This document shows, piece after piece, positions 1 through 12,159 of a stretch of DNA of 64,000 bases. The stretch is from Mallotus nudiflorus (taxonomy: Eukaryota; Streptophyta; Magnoliopsida; Malpighiales; Euphorbiaceae): positions 420,279-484,278 of the forward strand of contig CANTUR010000833.1 of assembly GCA_947683625.1 (NCBI GenBank). The letters run 5' to 3'. The first letter of the stretch is position 1. Every line of letters starts with the position of its first letter. The notes under the pieces were generated by a model. It worked only from the letters and a program-made list of their open reading frames with translations. It was not told the origin of the DNA and ran no database searches. The translations under genes and the position numbers were made by a program.

Positions 1-2140
1 TCTTAGTAACACATGGATGTACACTGTAGGCTGTAGAATGCACTTCCTCATGGATCTCTTCTCTCAAATTATCCACATCAGGAATGCATAACCTACCAGT
101 GATCCACAAAACACCTTCATCAACGAGTGTGAAATTAGTGAACTTTCCTACATGAATATTCTCTGCAAACTCTGCTAGAATAGGATCTCGGCCCTGAGCT
201 ACTTTAATCCTATCTCTCAGCACTTATCAAACTCTGAACTGTGCTAATAATCCACCAGATTTGCTAATCTTCATTATCATACCTTGATCCACTAACTGGT
301 TCAACTATTGGATCAATGGTCTCCTCTCCACACTAATGTGAGCAAGACTGCCTGAGGATTTCCTACTCAAGGCATTTACTACCATATTAGCCTTGTGTGG
401 ATGATAAAAAATCTCACATTCATAGTCCTTCAGGAGTTCTAACCATATCCTCTGCCTCAGATTCATATCTCTCTACTGAAAAATGTACTTAAGGCTTTTA
501 CGATTAGTAAAAATCTCATAAGTCACCACATACAGATAATGTCTCCAAATCTTAAGAGCAAAGATCATTAAAGCCATCTCTAGGTTATGGATAGGATAAT
601 TCTATTAATGCTTCTTCAATTATCTTAAAGCATAAGCTATCACCCTACCATTCTGCATCAACACACAAACTAAGCCAACTTTAGAGGCATCACAATACAC
701 AGTGAATTTATCTACTCCATTAGGCAAAGCCAAAACTGGAGTTGTGGTCAACTTCTCCTTCAGTAACTAGAAACTATTCTTACAAGCATCTGACCACTCA
801 AACTTCATATTCTTCTAAGTCAAGCGAGTCATAAGAGCTAGAATTCTAGAAAAATCCTGCACAAATCTCCTATAATACCCAGCTAAACCCAAAAAAATAT
901 GAATCTCTGTGACTGTTGTCGATCTGGACCACTCAAACACTACCTTAATCTTTTTTGGATTAAATTGGATACCATCTTTAGATACTATGTGTCCAAGGAA
1001 TGCAACACACTTCAACTAGAAATCACACTTTAAGAAATTAGCATAAAGCTGATTTTCTCTTAATGTCTGCAGTATAGTCCTCAAGTGATATACGTGCTCC
1101 TCCATACTCTTCGAATATACCAGAATATCATCAATGAAGACTACCATAAATTGATCCATAAACGGTATAAATACCCTGTTTATCAAATCCATAAAAGCAG
1201 TTGGTGCATTAGCCAACCCAAATGACATCACCAAAAACTCATAGTGGCCATATTGAGTGTGGAATGTCATTTTAGGAACATCGGCCTCGCTGATCCGCAA
1301 CTAATGATAACCCGACCTCAAGTCAACCTTAGAAAAGAATTGTGCACCCTAAAGTTAATCAAACAAATCATTTATCCTTGGGAGAGGATACTTGTTCTTC
1401 ATTGTCACCTTCTTCTGCTCTCTGTAATCTATGCATAGTCTTAAGGTACCATCTTTCTTCCTCAAAAATAGGACTGGTGCACCCTAAGGAGAAACACTGG
1501 TCTGATGAAAACCTTATCTAACAAATCCTACAACTGCTCCTTTAACTCTTTCAACTCTGCAAGAGCCATTCTATAGGCAGCATCAAAATAGGAGTGGTGC
1601 CTAAAACCACATCTATACATAACTTAATCTTTTTATGAGGTGGTAAACCTAGCAACTCCTCAGGAAAAACATCAGGCAACAGGAACATCTGTGAGTGACA
1701 ACTTCTCCATAAAATTATCACTAACTAATGTTAAATATCCCTGACAACCCTTCCTCAATATCTTTCTAGCTGTGATAGCAGAGATGAGATTCTGAGGTGC
1801 ACCCATAAACTTAAACTCTTGTTCATTTGGAATTCTGAAAATCACCTCTTTACTCTGACAATCCATAATGGCATAGTGCTAAGACAACCAATCCATACCC
1901 AAAATCATATCGAATTCCATCACATTTAACAACACCAATTCTGCTGGCAATTCTCTGCCTTCGACAAACACTGGACAACTAGAAAGAACAATGTTGGTGC
2001 CCAACGAATCACTTAAAGGAGTGGCAACAGATAAAGGAAAAGCCATCCTTAAAGCTTGCCAACACGACTTCGAAGCAAAAAAAAGGGACATGAAAGAGTG
2101 TATGGCACTTAGATCAAACAAAGCCCAAGCATCCAAGTAA
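1..2140 (-). pseudogene. Ty3/gypsy pol remnant (protease, RT, RNase H, integrase start)
   Basis: Read on the minus strand. An aspartic protease block is at about 2136-1880 and ends in DMILGMDWLS; its catalytic DSG is altered (ALFDLSAIHSF). The reverse transcriptase follows at about 1580-1000, with the palm motif FIDDILVYSKS at about 1130, then connection and RNase H at about 1000-400 (GLAGYYRRF; YCDASKVGL). The integrase zinc-binding start (VDNLREEIHEEVH) is at about 90-20. Several in-frame stops and frame changes break the reading frame, for example between protease and RT and in RNase H. Known for the family: this polyprotein copies and inserts the element. This copy cannot make a full protein. 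Confidence 0.85.
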
Positions 2141-2289
2141 CATACTGAAATAATACCTGCAACAACAGCATTAGATGCTTGAGCATATAGTTGAGTAAGG
2201 TGGAAAACTCTGGCCTGACCTTGACCATCCTGCTGACTGGTAAAAGCCTAACCAAAACCTCTAGCACCTCCTTTAGTACCTCTACCACG

Positions 2290-3528
2290 CCCCTGTTAGG
2301 CAATAATTTAAGTCAAACTCGGATAATGAGCTAGAGGCAACTGAAAATGAGGTAGAGTTACACTGGCAACAGAATGCTACAAAAATTGTTGTGGCTGAAA
2401 ACTAAAATACGAACACGCTCTGGCAAAGTGTCTCATCTGTCTGCATCTAAAACATGCCAGTGGTGCCATATAACAGGGTCCCTGATGGACTCTACCATAA
2501 GTCTAACAGGCACTAGCTATTGATCTTGTGCTGCCGTATCCTAAACTCTGACCATAATTGTTGTTTGAAGCACCATAACCAAATTTGATAGGCCTACACT
2601 GTCCCCCATAGCCATGCCTCCTACTACCATGATATCTTGACTGTTGTCTATGACTCTATTATACTAAGCCTCTCTGGTGACTACTAGAACCAATCTGGAA
2701 AGTTTGGAATGGTGTGCTCTAAAATCCTCCTAACTGAACACCTCCCAATTGATAATAATCATGCATAGCTCCTTGCCTGACAAATCTCAACTCTATCTCC
2801 TTGGCTAACTCTATCACCGACTCCAGAGTAAGGCCCACATAAGGCATCCCAGAAAATTCAGAACCCAGACCAGTGATGTAAGTCATGACAGCAAAATATT
2901 GGTCTCGCATCAAATCCTATGCATATTTGCCAAGTCGAAGAAACTCTCTGGTGTAATCCTCGACAGATCTATCACCTCTGGTGATGCTCACCAACCAAAG
3001 TTTGTAACTCGTCCTCAATGGCTCTAGACAAAATCTCCTCAAAAATCTCTCTCTAAACTATGCCCAAGTCATTATCATTATGCACGACTGAATCACCTAG
3101 ACGAACTAATCCAGGGTTGGTCCCTCTATAGACAACTTGACTATTATGATCCGCTGGTACTCGGTGTGAGAAATCTGAGTCCTCATCTCAATAACATACA
3201 GAAAGTCTAACAGATCTGACATCCCATCAAAGGTTATACGACCAACTTTGGAATAGAATAGCGTTTCCCAAGGAGTCAAACATACCCTGCTGATAGGCAG
3301 GTTGTATAGCAATGCAATTGGAGGTACAACAGCTTCCTTATACTCTAGCTCTATAGGTTCCTCATCCTATAGCTATCACTGTCTACGGTAACTTGCCGCT
3401 CCTCGAGGTCTACCTCTACCTCAGCCTCTGCACCTTACTGGCGGCTCAGGAGGTAAAACCTCATCCTGAAAGGACTCATCATCCTCGACCTCAATGACTA
3501 GTGGAGTGCCACATGCTCGCCTCCTCAT
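2290..3528 (-). pseudogene. Ty3/gypsy gag remnant
   Basis: The minus-strand reading begins at an ATG at 3528 (MRRRACGTPLVIEVEDDES). It continues through an Arg/Pro-rich stretch into the capsid core at about 3310-2720, with phrases such as VEDYTREFLRLGKYA and FAVMTYITGLGSEF typical of the retrotransposon gag family. A Cys-containing stretch at about 2470-2420 is where the nucleocapsid zinc knuckle is expected, but the CCHC spacing is not intact. Stops at several sites and one frame change break it. Gag would form the virus-like particle around the element RNA. The call rests on residue patterns and position between PBS and protease. Confidence 0.7.
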
Positions 3529-3694
3529 TCTAAAAAGACATAACCAAAGAGATTCAGATAAATCAGACAATCTAACAGTTACACGAAATACTAAATCAAA
3601 GAAAAATTATCGAAGGCATACTCAAACCTTAACTGTAGTAGTTTTAAAGAAAATACAACTCTGAAAACCTAGGTCCACAACACTAATAACCTAG

Positions 3695-3706
3695 GCTCTG
3701 GTACCA
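3695..3706 (-). promoter_or_regulatory. Primer binding site, initiator-Met tRNA type
   Basis: The minus strand reads TGGTACCAGAGC, one base from the usual plant Met-tRNA primer site TGGTATCAGAGC. It lies four bases inside the LTR edge at 3711, which fixes both LTR boundary and orientation. Confidence 0.85.
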
Positions 3707-4624
3707 ACTTTGTCATGACCCAAATCAGGGAATCATGATCAGCACTAGGGAATGGGAATTCTTTCGAATTAGGAACCTGTAGCAAGCCTTAAAAAAATGC
3801 GCATGCAATAAATAAATAAAATATGCTAGAATTAAAATTTAAATTGATAAAAAAATAAGTAATTAAATGTCATTTCATAAAATAAAATAAAAATATTTAT
3901 ACAATATTCAGAGATAGGTCTTATCTAAAATAACATTTTATTGATACAATACACTACTACTGCAGTTTCCTAGAGTACAAATAAAGTTCATATCAATAAA
4001 TTACATAATCTAGTCGGGGCTGAATAAGTATGGCATAGAGGTCTACTACCAAGGTCTGACAACAAAGAATCTCCTGAAAAAAATATATTGAGGGGAGTCA
4101 AACCTCACTAAGTGAATTATTATAATATATATACATGAAATCTAATTCATATATGGTCAAGCATTAGTATAGATATAAATATATATAGGCATTTCACACA
4201 TATGCAAAAATTCATTTATTATATATATAATAAAAGCATAAAATCATTTTAGTTGAAGGACCGGAGTAGAACCCTAACAGTTCACAACCTCGATCATAAT
4301 AATCAATACCCAATAGGCTCAATCAAAACTCCAAGTATTATTTTTTCCATCTTAAGGTAGTAGACTAGCCCCGAGTACACTAGGTCAACTGAGGATCCAG
4401 AGTCAGCCTTTCCCAAAACTAATATCTCAATAACAATTATCAGATTCTCAACCTAATTATACCATACCGTCGCACAACAGTCCTAGCGTAGCCCACTAGG
4501 TAGCACGTTCTACTACTATCCTTTAAATCATTCTTATAATTATAAAAAATAATAAAATCAATGATATAAACATAATAGCATTCATTTAAAGAGGAATATA
4601 CCAAATTTATACCAAAAGTATACT

Positions 4625-4925
4625 GAAAATATACTAAATGCATACTAAACATATATCAGATATATATGTCATAATATACTCCAATAAACCATAAATATAC
4701 TAGAAATATACTAGGTATATATTGAAAATTACAACATGCATATATATATCAAAATATACCAATATACTAAATTCATATTAAACATATATCATATATATGT
4801 GCCACAATATACTCCAATAAACCATAAATATACCAAAAATATACTAGGTATATATTGAAAATTACAACGTGCATATATATTGCATATATATATCAAAATA
4901 TACCAAAAATATACTAAGTCATTTA
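4625..4925. repeat. 132-bp tandem duplication inside LTR
   Basis: The block starting CCAATAAACCATAAATATAC at 4681 recurs at 4813 with few differences, together with the flanking TATACTA-rich sequence, giving about 2.2 copies. Confidence 0.7.
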
Positions 4926-7167
4926 ATAAAATAATCATGTTTAAACATATAATGAAAATATGAAAATTCTTATTCATGCATTCTATATGCAATGCATATA
5001 TATAATAATAACTCATAAGTTTACGCTCCTCGAGACTGACTCAACGGGCCTGGTCTGATAGACCTTAGTCTCGGCACAACTAGAAAATAAATAATAATAA
5101 TAATCAAAATATATTATTATATTCTAACTTATACATCTAAGAATTCTAAAGAAAAACTCAATCTAGGAATTTAAAATCTAGCCAAAACACAAAGACTCAA
5201 GATCAACTCGACGTCACATTTTATGAGAATTGTACAGAAAATTCGATAAAACCTCCTCTTTAAAATGGATATCTCTCTAGTGACAATAGAGCCGATCCTG
5301 CAAGTAAAACACACTTCTAAATTTCACAAAGCTCAACAACTTGGGTTGGGACCCCGAACTACACAAATTCCCAACTGAGGTTCACAATTCACCAATAATC
5401 AATATAAAATATTAAATATATTAAAAATCATTAAATTCCATAAATATCTATAAAATACCAAAATATAATATATTTAAACATTAAATCACTAAATATAATT
5501 ATTTTCACAACAATTAAATAAAATTCTCAAATAAAAATCTAATATTAATAAAAATCTAATTTTTCAATAATTCAACATATAATAGTAAAATTCACTTTTA
5601 TATGCTCAAATACCTTAAAATTGCTAATAAAAATAATTAAAATCCATTGAATCACCAAAATAGTAAATAACATATTATTTGAATAAAATTTTCAAAAATT
5701 AGTATTAATTAGTTAAAAATAGTAAATAATTTACAAAAATTATTATAATACCCTATAAAATTCTAAAATCATTTAAAATATATTATTTAACTATAATTTC
5801 AACAAAAATACACAATTAACTCATAATTCCAATATTCATATAATATTAATAATTTCTCAAAAATTATATAAAATTACCAAAAATTATTTTATAAATTCTA
5901 AAATTATTAACTCAAATTAATAACACTAATCTAACCAAATTTCCATTAAAAATAATTAATTAACATAATTATCAAAAATTCAATATTTTAATATTAAAAT
6001 AATCAAAAATACCCATAATTCAAATTAATTCAAAAAATACACAAAAATTATTTTTGAGAAGATTTAGTTGCCATGAACAACATTTCTAAAGCAAAAATCC
6101 ATAAATCAAACAATAACAAGGTTAAAAAAAATAAAACCTAAAATGGATATAAACTAAAATCTAGTTAAAACTCACAAACAGGAGGATTCAAGCTCAAATG
6201 GAGCTTGGAAATGGGCTCACCAGTCCAAAAGGAGTCGATCAACACCAGAATAAGGAGTTAAGGTGGCCGAAATCAACACCGACATCCAAGGGAGCCTCTC
6301 GATGCTGTTGCCATTCTCCTACTCCTCCTAACGCCAAAGGCACATTGATGGTTACAAGAGAAGGAAGAGTAGATGGAAAAGTAATAGAGCTAAGGTGTGG
6401 CTGAAGGTAGTAGCTCCAGTGGCACAGTGATAGAGGAAGAACGGAAGGACGAAGAAGAAGAATAATAAGAAAGAAAAGAAAGGGATGGGGAAGACTTTGA
6501 CCCGAAAATCTTAGCTTTTGATCTATATTTTTTTATTGTATATATATACATACATATATATAAATACAACACATGCACATAACACATAATAATATTACTA
6601 AACCTAATAAAATAACAATAACAATGCTAATGCTAACAATAATAATAATATTGATAATAATAATAATAAGAATAATAATAATGACTATCGCATTAATAAT
6701 AACTTTAATATATTTAAGTGATAGAACTCCCAAATAAATTATTTTACGTAAATAAAGCTTTTAAAATAAAATAAATAAAGAATATACACAATTAATAATA
6801 ATATATAAATAAAATTTAAAATATTATTAACACTGTAATATGAACCCTAAAGGGGATTAAAAGTGCAAGCATAGAGCTGAATATGAAGAATTCAAGCTAA
6901 TTAGTTTAATTTCATATTCTGAAATTAATTAGCTTGATATGGATGAATTTTGAATTATTTTCTTATTTTAGAGTCAATAAGGAAGGTTCAAGAAGATTCT
7001 AGAAGATGTGAGAAGATTCAAGGATATTCCAAGTCAAAATCAATAAGTCAACAAGTTAATGTCAAAGTGAAATAGTTAACAAGTCAATGTCAAGGCTCAA
7101 TGGTTAACATGTGACATGGCATGCTTCAATGTTTAGTTATCATGAGTTGTCATTTTGCTTAGTTGTT

Positions 7168-7820
7168 ATTGTTGGGATTCGTGATAAAAACACAGCAAAA
7201 AAATTAAAATTTTATCATATATCCAAGCATGGATCCATGTAATTCGACTACTTAATTAAAGCTAGGATTTCAAGAATCTCACCAAAACGTAGAAGAGGCA
7301 AGATTTTCTAGAAGATGAGAGGAGGTTCACACCGGTGACACCTTACCTCAAGCTTTTTGACTTGGTTGTTCAGATCAAGACGTCTCCAAAAGGATGCATC
7401 CTTTATAGGTATCCACACGAACAGCCCTTCACAAAATGAATTGGAGTGTGTGTGCTAGCAACCTCCTTGATTGTCTCACAAATCAAGAACAAAAGAAAAA
7501 CTCTGTCTTTGTTTTCTAAGGAGAAAGTAAACGAATTTTAAGGTAGAAAACAAGTGTGTGAAACCCTAGAGAATATAACATATTTATAGACTCCAAATTA
7601 AGGTTTCACCTACCAATGACCTTTTGGTAATTTCTATTTATTATATTCTGATTTTGTTTAAAAATAAATTAGAAATAATATCTTATTTATTTATTTAAAA
7701 TAACATTTATCTTAAATAAATAAAACACTTTAATTATTTATTTCCACAGAGTTTATTTTGGGCTTATTAAACCCATATTCGTTTTGGGCTTATTCTAAGT
7801 GTGTGACCCTGTAATCTTTA
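7168..7820 (-). mobile_element. Probable minus-strand LTR fragment inserted in the 6836-9008 element
   Basis: Identity to the right LTR stops abruptly at about 7168, where TGTTGGGATTCGTGATAAAA begins. Read on the minus strand the block has a TATA-like GTCTATAAATATG near 7585 and ends in CGAATCCCAACA, as a retrotransposon LTR would. I could not find a matching second LTR or a clear target duplication, and the right edge is uncertain. Confidence 0.4.
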
Positions 7821-7829
7821 ATCTTTCTT

Positions 7830-8210
7830 TTTCTAGTGTTTTAAAATTTTTTTTACAGACTTTTATGCCATATAAAGATCCATTTACTAATGTTATTAAA
7901 GTTCCTTATGTCAACAATGCAACCTATGGAGTCTTCACTTATACCGAGAAGAACTTGAGATATTCATGTTTCAAGTTTAAAAGGAAGCAACAAGAATATA
8001 ATTCTTACAAGTTTGTGGATAAGAGTTCTACATTCCAAATGTTCAATCACATTCAAGCTATATTGAAGCTACTTTTATGGAGCATTACTTCAAAGGAGAA
8101 GTTTTTAATAAAGGTGTTTATATTTAACCCTGGAGGATTCATGAATTTATCAACTTTAGAAGATGGTTATGATTCGAAGGCGAATCATTTTCAAGAGGGA
8201 AGGAATAATA
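7830..8210 (+). pseudogene. Gypsy pol C-terminal tail next to 3' LTR
   Basis: An open frame ends with residues resembling the acidic tail that closes many plant gypsy polyproteins (STLEDGYDSKANHFQEG), directly before the 3' LTR at 8206-8211. A purine-rich AAGAGGGAAGG at about 8192-8202 fits a polypurine tract. The rest of the protein is not recognisable. The frame opens in unrelated inserted sequence, so its upstream part has no meaning. Confidence 0.4.
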
Positions 8211-9137
8211 TGAATCCTAAAAGGGATTAAAAGTGCAATCATGGAGCTAAATGTGAAGAATTTAAGCTAATTAGCTTAATTTCCTATTTTGAAATTAATT
8301 AGCTTGATATGGACAAATTTTGAATTATTTTCTTATTTTGGAGTCAATAAGGAAGATTCAAGAAGATTCTAGAAGATGTGAGAAGATTCAAGGATATTCT
8401 AAGTCAAAGTCAAAGTCAAATAGTGAACAAGTCAAAGTCAATGGTCAATGGTCAACATGTGACAAGGTATGTGACATGGCATGCTTTAATGCTTAGTTGC
8501 CATGAGTTGTCATTTTGCTTAGTTGTCATGAGTTGTAATGAGTTGTCAATTTTGACTTTTTAAAGATGAGTTGTCATAAGTTGTTATATTTTGAAGGAAA
8601 TCTCCTTAATTAAGAATTTTCCTATATAAGCAGCTTTGGGAATAAGGAAGAAAGCCTTTTCCTTTAAGGATTAGGTTGTTTACATGCCTATATAAGGGCT
8701 ATAAATATGTAAAATGAATTTTAGAGAAGCATTGAAATATTAAAAAGTGAGGTTTTTCCTTAAACTTCGTTCTCTTGAAATTTTGCAAGTTTACTTGAAT
8801 TGTTTCACATCTACCTTTTATTATAATTACTAGGTTAGACTAGACTTAAAATTGTGTGATTGTTCATCTTTTAATAGCTAAGTATCTTGCTTCAATTTAA
8901 TAAGCAAGGGGTTTAGCTCCATCAACACAACCCATCCTTGATGATCCTTAGGCTAATATTCAAAGTTGGATGTGCGTTCTATCTCTGTTATAGGTAGGGT
9001 TCGTATCACACTGCATATCTCAAAATAATTTTATATTATTTAAAATACAAGGTCATTACAATGCCTTGTCCCCTGATTAGCTCTTCCATCTTGAACATTT
9101 TTTAGGTCAGTGCTCGCATCTGCTTGGACTCATGGTC

Positions 9138-9640
9138 TTATACTAGTTCAAGTGATTCTTTCTTTTCCTTTTCTATCATGTAGTTCTCAACATCCTCAAG
9201 CTGCACCTCGATAGCAGGTAGGTTTCTAGTAACATATTGCCCCCCAGCATTATTGGCAACAGGTGGAGCATCCACAGTAGGTGAGACAGTAGCAGTAGTA
9301 AGTGGTTGTTTAATTGTAGGTGGTGGTATGACAACAGCAGGTTGCATTAGTCCAGATAGTGCTTGTCTTAGCTCATCCTGCATCATAGCCCTCATGTCAT
9401 CCATCAGAGCTCCCTTGATGTCTTTTAAGGTTTAGTTCCCTTGCTATTGTTCCATTTGTTCAAATTCAAGTGAAGTTGGTTTAGCTTCTAAGTAAAGTGG
9501 GTTGATAGGCCTTCTTTCCAGTCTATCCAGTCTATTCAGGATTTCCTTTGCTAAGGTTTTAGAACTTTGACTCGTTCTTCTTAGTCTACTACCTTTTCGT
9601 CCCCATATACAAGAAGGCCTCGGTTAATCTATGATGGCTG
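9138..9640 (-). pseudogene. Tat-type element gag N-terminal fragment
   Basis: The minus strand reads RRTSQSSKTLAKEILNRLDRLERRP and on into FEQMEQQQGN, then a stop at about 9435, and resumes at a Met (MDDMRAMMQDELRQALSGL) followed by a Pro/Thr-rich spacer and an acidic end (9404-9138). The region is helical and charged, as expected for the N-terminus of gag in long-leader gypsy elements, but I see no capsid core. It lies about 900 bases inside the PBS. The fragment stops where the left-hand gypsy element was inserted. Confidence 0.45.
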
Positions 9641-9884
9641 CAAAACAAAGTGTTAGTATAATGGATGAAGTGCATGTATACATGTATGCATGATGCACAT
9701 GCTATGCAATAAGCAGCAAGTATCCAGTATTAATCAAGTGTACAACATACATCCTTCCAACCTTATTCCTCCCGTATACATGTTCAATGGTGAGTCTCTT
9801 GTCCTAAGATTTTTATTCTTAGTCTTAATATCAACGGGGGATATTAGGGACCGACGCGCATGCCAAATCTCTTTTAAAGCTATA

Positions 9885-10110
9885 AAGCATAAAAATAACA
9901 TTTCTAGGTATAAAGGTCTAGCCCAATCTTTATTGGCCCAAGGGGCTTCAAAAGTATAAGCCTAGGCCTTTATAGATAGAAATATCTCATGGTAATAAGC
10001 ATAGAAACAACATTTCTAAGTATAAAGGTCTAGCCCAATCTTTATTGGCCCAAGTGGGCTTCAAAATTATGGGCCTGGGCTTTTATAGATAGAAATACCT
10101 CATGGCAAAA
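9885..10110. repeat. 112-bp tandem duplication in Tat leader
   Basis: The block AACATTTCT, then TATAAAGGTCTAGCCCAATC, at 9897 recurs at 10009. Each copy continues through TTTATTGGCCCAAG, a GGCTTC stretch and TTTATAGATAGAAATA. Confidence 0.8.
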
Positions 10111-10503
10111 ATCATATAAGCAATTTGGGTAAATCCTAGGGGAAGTAACTAAGCCATTATATATGGTTGGAGTTTGGTGAAGGTTAAAGTTCCCTTAGCA
10201 AGATGCCCTTCATTATGGACATTGAGTTACAAGCCAAGGTTAGAGGGGCCCGGCATCCTTTACTAACTCGAGAGAAGATTACCCTCTTTTAGGACTTCGA
10301 TTACAGACTATGGTTAGATAGCCCGGTAATCTCTCTTGAATCGAGTTAAGGCTAAGAGTGATGGTTAGCTAATTTACAACTCCATGAAGCTAGTAGAATC
10401 ATAGAATCATAAACCAACGCCATCAGTTTAATAGGGACATGTAAGAATGAAATAATAATTAATAAATAACTCTAAAGAACACAAGTAGAATCAGTATCTC
10501 TTA

Positions 10504-10521
10504 TCCCCAGTAGAGTTGTCA
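10504..10521 (-). promoter_or_regulatory. Primer binding site of Tat-type element
   Basis: The minus strand reads TGACAACTCTACTGGGGA, close to the TGGCGACTCTACTGGGGA-type sites seen beside LTRs of Ogre/Tat-like elements. The tRNA partner is not assigned here. It lies just inside the LTR edge near 10525. Confidence 0.6.
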
Positions 10522-10524
10522 CTA

Positions 10525-12159
10525 TGGACGACGGGGTTTAGCTTGAGTCCAAGATTTTAGCAACCGCAACACTGTTTAGGCTCAAGACCTTAGAGAACAC
10601 ACTTTTATGCCACAAAGTCATAGCATGGAGATGAGGAGTTGCCACCCAGTGTAATAACTAAAACAATTTGATTGGTGGTATTCGATTCTCTAAAAGAAAG
10701 TTAGCACCACAACTAAGAAATTCTGGGAACGGAATACTAACTTCTTTTTAGTCTCATATTCATTTAGAATTACTTTATGAATTACTATCTTATTCTCTAT
10801 TTACACACAATTTTAATTAAACTAAAAATGGGATTAAGTCTAAATTAACCAAATGGGCCTAAATTAATTTTAAAATTAATTAAACTTTAATCAAATTTTA
10901 AAAAGCCTATTAATTAAATGGGTTTGGGGCCCAAAACATACAAAAATAAACAAACAAACCCAAAAACATAAAAAAATATAAAAACAATCAAATAAAAAAA
11001 TCAAACAAGCAATTGAATTATTTTCTTCTAAAAAAACTCTAATTTTAATTAACATGCAACCTAAATTAACTTACTGCTTCCATTGATTTTAATTAGGGTT
11101 TACCAAATTAACCTAATTTACTAATTAATTTTAATAGTGCAGAAAATTAAAGAATATTCACTATTTCCCACTATTGGGGCTATTGCAACCTATTATAAAT
11201 ATAAATAAAATAATAAATACATGCCCATAATAAAAATATAAACCAATAAAAAAACAACATAGAAATAATTAAATTAAATTAAATTAAATTAAAACCATAA
11301 TCTATATTCAAATGATATATGAGCATATCAATGGCATTCCATAGACCTTCATGGGTTATCCATTGATTTTATTCTCCACAGTGTTCATGTCACCCAATCC
11401 ATCAAGAGAATAAAAAGTAGTCAATGAATGATTAAAAATAAAAAAAAAAATTAAATATGAAATCAAAATCAAAATAAAAGAAGAAGGAGAAGAAAATTTG
11501 ATAATGAGATGCAATATTAATTTCCCTCAAAAGATAATCATCGTTGATGAAACCCTCTAACTTTTGTTGTGTTTATCTGTGATTTTAGTTTATTTGATCT
11601 GATTTTTGACAAAGAACTAAAGAAAAGTACGTGAAAAAATAAGAGAAAAAAAACTACATTTTTTGGCTCACGACTAAGAATCAAAAAAATAAAGAAAAAA
11701 AATAAAATCCTAGGACCCTCTCCTGTGAAAAGAAAATCTCTTTATTTATAAAAAAAATAATCAAAATCAAAATCAAAATTAAAATACAACTAAATCTTAT
11801 CCTAACCACTTGATAAGTGTGATTTTCAAAAAAAAAAAAAGGCCAAAAGTGACCAAATTTGCAAATCTGGAAATCAAGTGGTCGTTTGGCCATTTGGTTT
11901 CAAATGAATTTATTTTGGACATTTGGGCCAAGGTTGGCCCATCTTTCATCCTTTTAAAATTTTATTTTAAAAAAATAATTATAAATAAATAAATAAAATT
12001 TAAAGCTAAGTCCTAAAAAATAAAATAAAATAAAAATAGTTTATGATTTATTTCAAAATCAATAAATCATATTTAATAAATATAATTTCACAATTAATTT
12101 TCATCATTAGATCCTCTATCGCATCCAAACCCAAATAATTTTAAAATTAGGTGCTTACA
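10525..12159 (-). repeat. 5' LTR of Tat-type element A
   Basis: The edges are TGGACGACGG (10525) and GGTGCTTACA (12159), so the LTR is about 1635 bp and starts TGTAAGCACC in element orientation. It is homologous to the 3' LTR of copy B (58186-60461), strongest over the first 260 bases from the low-coordinate end. Reading frames at 11681-11992 are low-complexity shadows. Confidence 0.75.

Larger units (their letters stand above)
6836..9008 (+). mobile_element. Internally deleted plus-strand gypsy-type element with perfect TSD
   Basis: Flanked by the same 5 bases CACTG at 6831-6835 and 9009-9013. Two direct repeats (6836 to about 7167, and 8206-9008) are its LTRs: both read TAATATGAA[CT]CCTAAA at the start and continue alike for about 330 bases. 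The left LTR is cut short by a further insertion at about 7168. The right LTR carries CCTATATAAG at about 8622 and ends AGGGTTCGTATCA. That end is the inverted repeat of the start if two transitions occurred at the start (TGATACGAACCC to TAATATGAACCC). The only internal sequence left is a short gypsy pol tail (7830-8205). Confidence 0.8.
1..9060 (-). mobile_element. Ty3/gypsy (Del/Tekay-like chromovirus) element, left end outside window
   Basis: A minus-strand LTR retrotransposon. Its 5' LTR lies at the right (3711-9060, split by a later insertion), followed leftward by an initiator-Met PBS (3695-3706), gag (from 3528), protease, reverse transcriptase, RNase H and the first part of integrase, which runs off the window. 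The order PR-RT-RH-IN is that of Ty3/gypsy. Motifs such as FIDDILVYSKS and an RNase H to integrase linker containing ALSRKSSGSLAH resemble the Del/Tekay chromovirus lineage; the lineage is an inference, since the chromodomain would lie outside the window. It sits inside the internal region of the Tat-type element to its right. All coding parts carry stops and frameshifts, so it is not autonomous. Confidence 0.85.
3711..9060 (-). repeat. 5' LTR of the Del/Tekay-like element, split by an insertion
   Basis: The LTR runs from TGTCATGACC at 3711 to GGTCATTACA at 9060 on the plus strand, so it starts TGTAATGACC in element orientation. The 6836-9008 element and one copy of its CACTG duplication interrupt it, leaving about 3.17 kb of LTR. 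It is related along its length to the solo LTR at 51938-54654: both start TGTCAYGAC on the plus strand and share a block reading GGGGAGTCA then TCTCACT or CCTCACT. A 132-bp segment is tandemly repeated at about 4625-4925. Small reading frames inside it are AT-rich shadows. Confidence 0.8.
9061..12159 (-). mobile_element. Tat-type Ty3/gypsy element, 5' part (copy A)
   Basis: Minus-strand element with 5' LTR 10525-12159, PBS at 10504-10521 and the start of its internal region at 9061-10503. The gypsy element on its left interrupts it. The LTR is clearly related to the one at 58186-60461: shared stretches include AGATTTTAGCAAC, GGAGATGAGGAGT and AGAATTACTTTATGAATTAC in the same order. The long leader before gag and the PBS type fit the Tat/Ogre/Retand group; lineage is inferred. 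Confidence 0.7.

Noticed and set aside
4440..5016. Two Tyr/Ile-rich minus-strand frames
   Set aside because: Located in the LTR tandem duplication; composition reflects AT-rich repeats.
6198..6404. 68-codon plus-strand frame of higher GC
   Set aside because: Inside the split LTR, in the higher-GC part where transcribed LTR sequence is expected; no domain, no second copy of the frame elsewhere.
7799..8230. An intact 143-codon host gene
   Set aside because: Opens in inserted sequence and closes inside an LTR; only its tail resembles a gypsy polyprotein.
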